Source: SIG673 sp045658525 (GTDB lineage: Bacteria; Bacillota; Clostridia; Oscillospirales; CAG-272). Taken from it: DNA of 5,157 nucleotides. Of this stretch, positions 1 to 4,854 are shown in pieces (the stretch's first letter is position 1; each line of letters opens with the position of its first letter). The stretch spans positions 1 through 5,157 of the forward strand of contig JAZOVD010000078.1 of the NCBI GenBank assembly GCA_045658525.1. The letters run 5' to 3'. The translations under genes were made by a program, and so were the position numbers. A model generated the notes under the pieces. The model was not told the origin of the DNA, did no database searches, and saw only the letters and a list, made by a program, of their open reading frames with translations.

Positions 1-1067
1 CCCGCCGTTACGTTTACGTAGATATTAAGTATCGCGTCAACAGCGAGGAAAGCCTCTGCGACCGATATTCTTTTATTCGCGCTATCGTCAAGCGTTCTTT
101 CCAGCCACTGTGTAGCCGCGGTAAACGCCGGGTTTACGCTATCAGCGATAACGTATCTCGCAAGAGCGCATATACGCTCAGAGCGCATAGGATTACGCTT
201 ATAAGGCATAGCAGACGAGCCTATCTGGTTCTTTTCAAACGGCTCTTCCATCTCCTCGAACGATTGAAGGAGTCGGAGGTCGGTAGCGAACTTATGCGCG
301 CTCTGAGCGATACCGCTGAGCGCTGAAAGGAAGTACGCATCTACCTTTCTCGAATAGGTCTGACCTGATACGGGAACTACTCCGTCAAAGCCAATTTCCT
401 TTGCTATAAGATCTTCCATCTTCTTTATCTTTTCTTCGTCACCGTCGAAAAGCTCAACAAAGCTCGCTTGTGTTCCTGTCGTTCCCTTAGAACCAAGCAA
501 AAGGAGTCGCGAAACCCGAAATTCAAGCTCCTCTACGTCCTGAGCAAGCTCGTATGCCCAGAGAGTCGCCCTCTTACCTACCGTAACGAGCTGAGCCGGT
601 TGAAGGTGTGTATAGCCAAGACAAGGCATATCTTTGTATTTTACCGCAAACTCCGAAAGATTTTTAAGAACCTGCGCGCACTTTTGCAGAACTATGCGCG
701 AGGCATCTCTGAGTATTATGACGTCCGTATTATCAACCACGTAACAGGAGGTCGCGCCGAGATGTATTATCGGTTCAGCCTTTGGGCACTGCTTTCCGTA
801 CGCGTAAACGTGACTCATAACGTCGTGTCGAGTTTCATTCTCTCTCGCTTCCGCGACATCGAAGTTTACGTTTTCAACGTTAGCCTCAAGCTCCGCTATC
901 TGCTCGTCCGAAATATCAAGCCCAAGCTGCTTTTCAGCCTTAGCGAGTGCCAACCAGAGCTTTCTCCAAGTTGTAAACTTGAATTTTTCCGAAAAAACGT
1001 ACTGCATAGCCTTTGAAGCGTATCTCGTTGAAAAAGGCGAAATGTATTTCTCTTTGCTGTTCTCCAT
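1..1067 (-). CDS. purB: Adenylosuccinate lyase, 3' part cut off by window edge
   Basis: The enzyme cleaves SAICAR to AICAR plus fumarate and adenylosuccinate to AMP plus fumarate, so it acts twice in cytosolic purine synthesis. The frame is open from ATG at 1067 to the left edge and gives 355 residues. The fumarase/aspartase superfamily signature GSSAMPYKRNP lies at residues 283-293, and its Ser284/285 pair includes the expected catalytic serine. Other family motifs are RHDVMSH at 80-86, HLGATS at 102-107 and YTHLQPAQ at 152-159, whose His154 is the probable general acid. The stretch from GSSAMPYKRNP through WLERTLDDSANKR closely resembles human ADSL, so this belongs to the eukaryote-like ADSL branch. 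Members of about 475 residues imply that roughly 120 C-terminal residues are missing. TATGAGG at 1076-1082, 8 nt upstream, supports the start. The gene has its own promoter in the 68-nt gap after the hydrolase gene. Confidence 0.96.
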   Translation of the reverse strand, partial: MENSKEKYISPFSTRYASKAMQYVFSEKFKFTTWRKLWLALAKAEKQLGLDISDEQIAELEANVENVNFDVAEARENETRHDVMSHVYAYGKQCPKAEPIIHLGATSCYVVDNTDVIILRDASRIVLQKCAQVLKNLSEFAVKYKDMPCLGYTHLQPAQLVTVGKRATLWAYELAQDVEELEFRVSRLLLLGSKGTTGTQASFVELFDGDEEKIKKMEDLIAKEIGFDGVVPVSGQTYSRKVDAYFLSALSGIAQSAHKFATDLRLLQSFEEMEEPFEKNQIGSSAMPYKRNPMRSERICALARYVIADSVNPAFTAATQWLERTLDDSANKRISVAEAFLAVDAILNIYVNVTA

Positions 1068-1100
1068 ACATTAAACCTCATAGAATATTATTACTTATTA

Positions 1101-1129
1101 AGTTTACTACAATTCAAATCGTTTGTCAA
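1101..1129 (-). promoter_or_regulatory. Sigma-A-type promoter of purB
   Basis: On the minus strand a perfect -35 TTGACA (1124-1129) is followed by a 17-nt spacer and a -10 TAAACT (1101-1106), which matches TATAAT at 4 of 6 positions. Transcription should begin near 1094, leaving a leader of only about 25 nt before the purB ATG. There is therefore no room for a riboswitch or attenuator. The -35 lies 7 nt past the hydrolase stop codon, and no hairpin terminator is visible between the two genes, so read-through from the hydrolase gene may add to purB transcription. Confidence 0.75.
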
Positions 1130-1135
1130 TACGTT

Positions 1136-2086
1136 TTACTCAGATTTACTGCAAGTTTCGGCGATAAAATCGGTTATCGCCTTTTCGTATTTCTCCTTTT
1201 GGTAGAGGTAACTAATACCGTGTCCGGCAGACGGAACAGTCATAATAGTTTTCTTACCTTGAAATGTGTCGTAATTACGCACCGTCATTTCCATAGGAAC
1301 GAAGTCATCAGCTTCTCCGTGGAAAAATATTATGGGACATTCGGCATTTTTAATTGCGTCAACCGTTGAATACTCTTTCAGTTTGAAGCCTGCTATCTTC
1401 GCACAAGCCTTATCAAGCGACCACATAAGCGGTCTTTTACCGAACTTGACTATCTTATCCGCAACGTGCGAGATTATCTCGTAAGGAGAGGTAAATCCAC
1501 AGTCCGCTATGATTCCGCGAACGTTTTTCGGATAGCCCTCGCCGATACCCATAAGCACAGTTGCGCACCCCATAGAAATTCCACAAAGATATATATCTTT
1601 TTGATAACCCATCTCGTTATTGATAAATCCGACCCAAGATAGCGCATCTTTTCTTTCTTTAACTCCGAACGTAATATACTTACCTTCACTTATTCCATGC
1701 GCTCTTTGATAGGGAAAAAGCAGATCGTAGCCAAGCTTTGAATAGAACGGATACGATGCCGCAAAGTCATATTTGGGTAAGGAACGGTATCCGTGAAAGA
1801 AGATGAGCGTTCCCTTAGAATTTTCGGTTTTTACTCTAAGAGCTTTAAGCTTTAAACCGTCGAACGAGGTTATTTCAACCGTTTCAAACGGAGCCTTATC
1901 AAACTCCGCTCTGCCCTTCATTATCTCGTCAACAAACTCTCCAAGTCCGTGTTTTTCGTAAAATTCGCGGTCCTTGCCCTCGTCCGCTTTACTGCCTCGA
2001 ATAGCAAATTTGAAGTAAAAAGCGGTACAAGCAACGTATAATATTATCATTGCGGCAATAACTCCACCGAGTATTATGAAAAACAT
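1136..2086 (-). CDS. Membrane-anchored alpha/beta hydrolase (S33/BEM46-like)
   Basis: This is a 316-residue serine hydrolase of the alpha/beta fold. Residues 2-25 form one hydrophobic segment followed by basic residues, most likely an uncleaved N-terminal membrane anchor. The catalytic domain starts at about residue 66. The oxyanion-hole HGY is at 98-100, the nucleophile elbow GISMG at 169-173 (Ser171), the acid GEADDFVP at 257-264 (probably Asp260) and the histidine SAGHG at 286-290 (His289), so the triad is complete. The arrangement resembles S33/BEM46 or YqkD-type hydrolases; the substrate cannot be inferred. I chose ATG 2086 because GGGAG lies 7 nt upstream. The in-frame ATG at 2107 has no ribosome site, and an in-frame TTG at 2137 lies inside the promoter. 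The gene sits between the tRNA-Ala terminators and purB and is transcribed on its own. Confidence 0.88.
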   Translation of the reverse strand: MFFIILGGVIAAMIILYVACTAFYFKFAIRGSKADEGKDREFYEKHGLGEFVDEIMKGRAEFDKAPFETVEITSFDGLKLKALRVKTENSKGTLIFFHGYRSLPKYDFAASYPFYSKLGYDLLFPYQRAHGISEGKYITFGVKERKDALSWVGFINNEMGYQKDIYLCGISMGCATVLMGIGEGYPKNVRGIIADCGFTSPYEIISHVADKIVKFGKRPLMWSLDKACAKIAGFKLKEYSTVDAIKNAECPIIFFHGEADDFVPMEMTVRNYDTFQGKKTIMTVPSAGHGISYLYQKEKYEKAITDFIAETCSKSE

Positions 2087-2093
2087 CTCTACA

Positions 2094-2098
2094 CTCCC
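2094..2098 (-). promoter_or_regulatory. Ribosome binding site fixing the hydrolase start
   Basis: GGGAG lies 7 nt before ATG 2086. It favours this start over the upstream in-frame ATG at 2107, which is preceded only by an A-rich stretch and would lie about 12 nt from the predicted transcription start. Confidence 0.7.
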
Positions 2099-2125
2099 GA
2101 ATCTCATTTTGGTTTTGCAATAAGT

Positions 2126-2154
2126 ATTATACCACAAAATTATAAATTTTGCAA
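2126..2154 (-). promoter_or_regulatory. Extended -10 promoter of the hydrolase gene
   Basis: On the minus strand the -35 TTGCAA (2149-2154) is followed by a 17-nt spacer and a perfect extended -10, TGG then TATAAT (2126-2131). The expected transcription start is near 2119, 33 nt before the chosen ATG. The -35 hexamer lies within the T-rich tail of the preceding terminator hairpin, so the upstream unit ends where this one begins. The same TTGCAA-17-extended-TATAAT layout occurs in front of the hydro-lyase gene at 4232-4260. Confidence 0.8.
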
Positions 2155-2186
2155 TATAAAAAATGCTTTTCGCCTTGGCGAAAAGC
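2155..2186 (-). terminator. Intrinsic terminator upstream of the hydrolase gene
   Basis: GCTTTTCGC and GCGAAAAGC (within 2165-2186) form a perfect 9-bp stem with a 4-nt loop. On the minus strand the stem is followed by CA and then six T (2158-2163) and more A/T bases. It would stop transcripts coming from the tRNA-Ala side just before the hydrolase promoter. The T-tract is on the minus-strand side only, so the terminator is directional. Confidence 0.8.
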
Positions 2187-2197
2187 TACGTCAACAC

Positions 2198-2284
2198 CTC
2201 TTCACTATTCACTATTACTTATTACTTCCACCAAAAATCGACGGGGATTTAGTGAAAAGTGAAGAGTTAATAGTGAAAAAGTAA
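2198..2284. repeat. Inverted arrays of a 7-nt tandem repeat
   Basis: The left arm (2201-2228) holds four heptamers on the plus strand: TTCACTA, TTCACTA, TTACTTA, TTACTTC. The right arm (2250-2284) holds five units of the reverse complement: TAGTGAA, AAGTGAA, GAGTTAA, TAGTGAA, AAAGTAA. The 7-nt register is unbroken within each arm. Positions 2198-2214 and 2250-2266 are inverted copies 17 nt long with one mismatch, so the element can fold into a long imperfect hairpin. There is no ORF. It looks like a non-coding interspersed repeat or a MITE-like remnant, but terminal repeats and target duplications cannot be assigned with confidence. Confidence 0.7.
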
Positions 2285-2326
2285 AAATCGACAAGCTTCT
2301 TACAAAACCTGTCGATTTTTGGTGGA
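2227..2326. repeat. 16-bp inverted repeat including the tRNA 3' end
   Basis: TCCACCAAAAATCGAC on the plus strand at 2227-2242 is the exact reverse complement of 2311-2326. The second copy comprises the last acceptor bases, the discriminator and the CCA of tRNA-Ala plus the first 9 nt of its trailer. Weaker similarity continues a few bases past the exact match. A third, shorter copy, AAAAATCGACA (2283-2293), forms the distal arm of the tRNA terminator. The centre between the 16-bp copies includes the right-hand heptamer array. Confidence 0.8.
2276..2319 (-). terminator. Intrinsic terminator directly after tRNA-Ala
   Basis: Starting at the first base after the CCA, the minus strand reads AAAATCGACAGG and later pairs with CTTGTCGATTTT. 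The stem is about 15 bp including two G-T pairs and closes on a loop of about 6 nt. It is followed by TTTTTAC and then five more T (2276-2280). The outer pairs are A-T only, so the 3' arm and the T-tract merge. As no other gene lies between, it serves the tRNA and possibly sigE transcripts that read through. Confidence 0.8.
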
Positions 2327-2395
2327 GCTGGAGGGACTCGAACCCTTGACCTGTGCGTTGCGAACGCACCGCTCTCCCAGCTGAGCTACAACCCC
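2320..2395 (-). tRNA. tRNA-Ala (anticodon CGC)
   Basis: The full cloverleaf can be read on the minus strand, 76 nt including an encoded CCA (2320-2322). The acceptor stem GGGGTTG pairs with CAGCTCC and contains the G3-U70 wobble pair that is the identity element for alanyl-tRNA synthetase. The D arm has GCTC/GAGC with an AGCTGGGA loop. The anticodon stem GTGCG/CGCAC encloses TTCGCAA, giving anticodon CGC (2360-2362), which reads GCG codons. The T arm has TTCGAGT. One oddity is an A-C mismatch at the base of the T stem (pair 49-65). A dedicated promoter lies upstream and an intrinsic terminator follows immediately. Confidence 0.97.
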
Positions 2396-2410
2396 ATACG
2401 GAACGTTCCT

Positions 2411-2439
2411 ATTATATCACAAGTGTTTTTGTTTGTCAA
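2411..2439 (-). promoter_or_regulatory. Consensus sigma-A promoter of tRNA-Ala
   Basis: On the minus strand there is a perfect -35 TTGACA (2434-2439), a 17-nt spacer and a perfect extended -10, TGA then TATAAT (2411-2416). This is as close to consensus as a vegetative promoter gets and suits a stable RNA gene. The start should be near 2404, leaving a leader of about 8 nt. That start lies in a 10-bp perfect palindrome, GGAACGTTCC (2400-2409). The sigE stop codon is only 28 nt upstream of the -35, with no terminator visible between. Confidence 0.9.
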
Positions 2440-2467
2440 TAGATTTGCTGATTTTTTTGAAAGTTTT

Positions 2468-3181
2468 TTATATAAGATGCTCCATTTCGCTTTTAAGTCT
2501 TACCATAATACGCTTTTCAAGTCGAGATATATAAGACTGAGATATTCCAAGCATATCCGCTACCTCTTTTTGTGTAAGCTCCCTGTCGCTTCCGTCAAGA
2601 CCAAATCGGAGTACTATTATCTCGCGTTCTCTTTTGGAAAGTCCTGAAAGCGCGTTTCGTATCGTCTTTTTATCCTCCTCTGTTTCAAGCTCCTTATATA
2701 TCTGATCCTCGTCGCCGCCAAGAACGTCTTCGAGCAAAAGCTCGTTACCGTCCCAGTCCGTGTTAAGCGGCTCCTCTATCGAAACCTCCGCTCGCTGTCC
2801 GCTGTTTTTTCTTATGTACATAAGTATCTCGTTTTCTATGCACCGTGAGGCATAAGTTGCTAATTTTATGTTTTTCTCAGGATCGTATGTGTTTATAGCC
2901 TTCATAAGACCTATCGTACCTATGGAGATCAGATCCTCTATATCCGTTCCCGTGTTCTCAAATTTTTTTGCTATATAGACCACAAGCCTCAAATTATGCT
3001 CAACGAGCATCGAACGCGCCTCTCTGCTGTACGGAAGCTCCTCGATAGCCTTAGCCTCATCCTCCTTTGAAAGTGGCGGCGGTAACGTATCCGGCCCGTT
3101 TATATAGAACACTGCACCGTCTTTTTTATCTCCGCTAAGTCTTTTCAATATCTTTTTCAGCAAATCTCCTCCGAACATCAT
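2468..3181 (-). CDS. sigE: Sporulation sigma factor pro-SigE
   Basis: This is the mother-cell-specific sigma factor of early sporulation, made as an inactive, membrane-associated precursor. Numbered from ATG 3181, the basic, hydrophobic pro-sequence covers residues 1 to about 25. It is followed by VFYINGPDTLPPPLS; by alignment from memory with B. subtilis pro-SigE, cleavage falls between Phe25 and Tyr26. Sigma-70 region 2 is at about 63-126 (NLRLVVYIAKKFENTG, EDLISIGTIGLMKA, LATYASRCIENEILMYIRKN). Region 4 with its helix-turn-helix is at about 180-230 (LTQKEVADMLGISQSYISRLEKR). The length matches SigE (about 239). GAAAGG (3191-3196) is 9 nt from ATG 3181 but only 3 nt from an in-frame GTG at 3187, so I prefer the ATG; ATG 3178 and TTG 3163 are further options. 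spoIIGA ends 6 nt upstream, so the pair is co-transcribed and probably translationally coupled. Confidence 0.96.
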   Translation of the reverse strand: MMFGGDLLKKILKRLSGDKKDGAVFYINGPDTLPPPLSKEDEAKAIEELPYSREARSMLVEHNLRLVVYIAKKFENTGTDIEDLISIGTIGLMKAINTYDPEKNIKLATYASRCIENEILMYIRKNSGQRAEVSIEEPLNTDWDGNELLLEDVLGGDEDQIYKELETEEDKKTIRNALSGLSKREREIIVLRFGLDGSDRELTQKEVADMLGISQSYISRLEKRIMVRLKSEMEHLI

Positions 3182-3187
3182 ATCCAC

Positions 3188-4078
3188 TTACCTTTCATAA
3201 CGTTTACCTCCAAAAAAATGCTTATCATCTTCGAGCGCGGGAACTATACCGTCACTTCCGTTTGCGGTAAACGCCCTACCAAGCGCAAACCATAGCCGAT
3301 ATTCAGTTCCGCCAACGTACGCCTTTTCCGCCCTTATACAAACGCTCATATCCCGTCCTCCGACAGTTTCATATACAACTATCCTCATCTTACCGTTTTC
3401 GGACAGCATAGCGTTACTGTTCGGAGAGTCCAACCAAGAAAGCACATCGTCTCCAAAAGCTCGTCTTATCGCGTTTTCCGTAAGAAATACCACCGGATCT
3501 CCGCTCATCGGCTCACAAAGCATATTACCGCTATCCTCTATAACGTCGTGTACACTTCGTTTACCTTTGAAATAGACGGTCAAGACCCTATGCCTTGCCA
3601 CGCCTTTTTTCGTAAACAGCTTTCCGAAAAGAAGCGTTATAAGAACGATGAGCGCAAATCCTATAAGATATACCGAAAACGGCATCTGAGAGTTAAGTTC
3701 GTGTATTTCGCCATATATTACGACCTTCTGTACTCCGTCTATTTTTGAAAAAAGATTAAAAACGGCGGTCATTCCGCCGCCAAGCAGCATATTTACAGCA
3801 AAAAAGCTGATCATTCTGCCAAAAAACTGATTTAAAGCGCATTTTCCGTATGCAGCCAAGCACATAGCGGCAGCTACCGCTACCGCGATACCAAAGCTAT
3901 CGTGCCGAAATATAACGCTCACGACAGAGTACAAAGCGCCAATAACCGCCGCGAAAGCAAGACGTCTTGCCTTAAAGCTGAATTTAAGTAGATACGCGGT
4001 TATGTATAGCGCGAGAAAATCCATACTTAAATCTATCGCAAACAATACATCCGCGTATATGACCTGTTGCAATCTCAC
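3188..4078 (-). CDS. spoIIGA: Pro-SigE processing aspartic protease SpoIIGA
   Basis: This membrane-bound aspartic protease of sporulating Firmicutes activates pro-SigE at the sporulation septum. The 296-residue protein has about five hydrophobic segments (roughly residues 7-31, 39-57, 61-77, 88-109 and 134-153). A soluble C-terminal protease domain follows, with the catalytic motif EDSGN at 181-185; Asp182 corresponds to the DTGN aspartate of B. subtilis SpoIIGA. Only one such motif is present, as expected for an enzyme that works as a dimer. Divergence in the membrane part is usual for this family; the sigE partner immediately downstream makes the call secure. The start is uncertain: GTG 4078 lies only 2 nt after AAAGGGG, while TTG 4072 lies 8 nt after it. 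IYADVLF at residues 7-13 aligns with the family N-terminus and is retained with either start. Confidence 0.94.
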   Translation of the reverse strand: MRLQQVIYADVLFAIDLSMDFLALYITAYLLKFSFKARRLAFAAVIGALYSVVSVIFRHDSFGIAVAVAAAMCLAAYGKCALNQFFGRMISFFAVNMLLGGGMTAVFNLFSKIDGVQKVVIYGEIHELNSQMPFSVYLIGFALIVLITLLFGKLFTKKGVARHRVLTVYFKGKRSVHDVIEDSGNMLCEPMSGDPVVFLTENAIRRAFGDDVLSWLDSPNSNAMLSENGKMRIVVYETVGGRDMSVCIRAEKAYVGGTEYRLWFALGRAFTANGSDGIVPALEDDKHFFGGKRYER

Positions 4079-4104
4079 CGCCCCTTTAATAAATCGGTGA
4101 ATAC

Positions 4105-4137
4105 ATTATATCACCTGTAAAAAGAAAAAATTGTCAC
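4105..4137 (-). promoter_or_regulatory. Long-spacer promoter of spoIIGA-sigE, possibly Spo0A-controlled
   Basis: On the minus strand an extended -10, TGA then TATAAT (4105-4110), lies 27 nt before the GTG start. No -35 exists at the normal 17-nt distance, where the hexamer is CAATTT. The best candidate, GTGACA (4132-4137, 5 of 6 matches to TTGACA), is 21 nt away. The B. subtilis spoIIG promoter has a similarly long 22-nt spacer and needs phosphorylated Spo0A, so the same control is likely. Spo0A boxes (TGNCGAA) are only weakly matched: TGTCGTT (4186-4192) and TGTCACA on the plus strand (4132-4138), each 5 of 7. GGTGA and TCACC (4096-4100, 4111-4115) flank the -10. Confidence 0.6.
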
Positions 4138-4231
4138 AATCGGGTGTACGGAAAATTTATTTATATTCCGCTTTTTATGACGTTAAACGACAAGCAAAAT
4201 ATTAAATATATATTAATAATGTAGAAAATCC
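4138..4231. other. AT-rich spacer between divergent promoters
   Basis: No gene, tRNA or hairpin terminator is visible here. The part at 4196-4220 is nearly pure A/T with a small inverted repeat, TATTAA and TTAATA (4200-4205 and 4213-4218). It may act as an UP element for the hydro-lyase promoter or as a regulator-binding region for spoIIGA; the weak Spo0A-like box TGTCGTT at 4186-4192 lies here. Confidence 0.4.
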
Positions 4232-4260
4232 TTGCAAAAGCATAGACGGTATGATATAAT
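4232..4260 (+). promoter_or_regulatory. Extended -10 promoter of the hydro-lyase / ABC-F operon
   Basis: The -35 TTGCAA (4232-4237), a 17-nt spacer and an extended -10, TGA then TATAAT (4255-4260), predict a start near 4267 and a leader of about 28 nt. The nearest Shine-Dalgarno, AAGAGG (4276-4281), is 13 nt from ATG 4295, longer than usual. An in-frame TAG at 4289-4291 rules out an upstream extension, so the ATG is the only plausible start. Confidence 0.8.
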
Positions 4261-4294
4261 TAATAAAATTTCTCTAAGAGGTATCGTATAGCGA

Positions 4295-4831
4295 ATGAAC
4301 GGTTCAAAATATATAAACACCTCGGAAATCAGAGATGTCGCTCCCAAGCTTCACGCAGGCGATGAGATATTTCTTTCCGGGACGGTCTATTGCGCGCGTG
4401 ATGCCGCGCATAAACGTATAATGGCTCTTATAAAAGAAAATAAACCGCTTCCTTTCGATATTAAGGATGCGGTCATATATTACTGCGGTCCTACCCCTGC
4501 AAAACCCGGTATGCCGATAGGCTCTTGCGGTCCTACCACCTCTACGAGAATGGACGTTTTTATGCCAACACTTCTCGATATGGGACTTGCCGCCACGATC
4601 GGAAAGGGCGGAAGAAAGTCCGAGGTTTGTGAGGCTATGCTGAAAAACCAAGCCATATATCTTTGCGCTATGGGCGGAGCAGGTGCTATCGCCGCTAAGT
4701 GCATTACAAAATGCGACGTTATCGCTTTTGACGAGCTTGGTTGCGAATCTGTAAAAAGAATGGAATTTGACAACTTCCCACTCGTTGTGGGAATAGACGT
4801 ATATGGCAATTCTCTTTTTGATAAAAAATAA
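4295..4831 (+). CDS. Fe-S hydro-lyase beta subunit (class I fumarase / tartrate dehydratase type)
   Basis: This 178-residue protein is the small (beta) half of the oxygen-sensitive [4Fe-4S] hydro-lyases that interconvert malate and fumarate or dehydrate L-tartrate. Family motifs in order are AGDEIFLSGTVYCARDAAHKR (21-41), the substrate-loop block YYCGPTPAKPG (62-72), GSCGPTTSTRMD (76-87), IGKGG (102-106) and the C-terminal block from FDELGCESV (145-153) to FPLVVGIDVYGNSLF (161-175). The motifs fit fumarase better than tartrate dehydratase, but the sequence cannot settle the substrate. The alpha subunit, which carries the cluster-binding cysteines and is normally encoded just upstream, is absent: this gene has its own promoter and spoIIGA diverges from the other side. 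The ABC-F gene follows after 23 nt and is probably co-transcribed. Confidence 0.9.
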   Translation: MNGSKYINTSEIRDVAPKLHAGDEIFLSGTVYCARDAAHKRIMALIKENKPLPFDIKDAVIYYCGPTPAKPGMPIGSCGPTTSTRMDVFMPTLLDMGLAATIGKGGRKSEVCEAMLKNQAIYLCAMGGAGAIAAKCITKCDVIAFDELGCESVKRMEFDNFPLVVGIDVYGNSLFDKK

Positions 4832-4854
4832 TCTCCGAAAGGTACAAATATAAA

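Noticed and set aside
468..1016. Plus-strand 182-codon open frame
   Set aside because: It lies wholly opposite purB, whose minus-strand frame carries all lyase motifs; the plus-strand translation has no family resemblance.
896..1081. Minus-strand 61-codon open frame starting at ATG 1081
   Set aside because: Out of frame with purB and overlapping its start; its ATG is part of the purB Shine-Dalgarno region.
1068..1135. Purine riboswitch or PurR-controlled leader ahead of purB
   Set aside because: The predicted leader is only about 25 nt and no aptamer or PurBox-like sequence is visible.
2087..2137. N-terminal extension of the hydrolase to TTG 2137 (or ATG 2107)
   Set aside because: The TTG and following codons include the extended -10 of the gene's promoter, so they are not transcribed; ATG 2107 lacks a ribosome site, while ATG 2086 has GGGAG at 7 nt.
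2198..2284. CRISPR array
   Set aside because: The repeat units are 7 nt and directly abutting, with no spacers and no cas genes nearby.
2423..2647. Plus-strand 74-codon open frame over the tRNA promoter and sigE end
   Set aside because: It starts inside the consensus tRNA promoter and runs antisense to the SigE helix-turn-helix; no ribosome site or homology is apparent.
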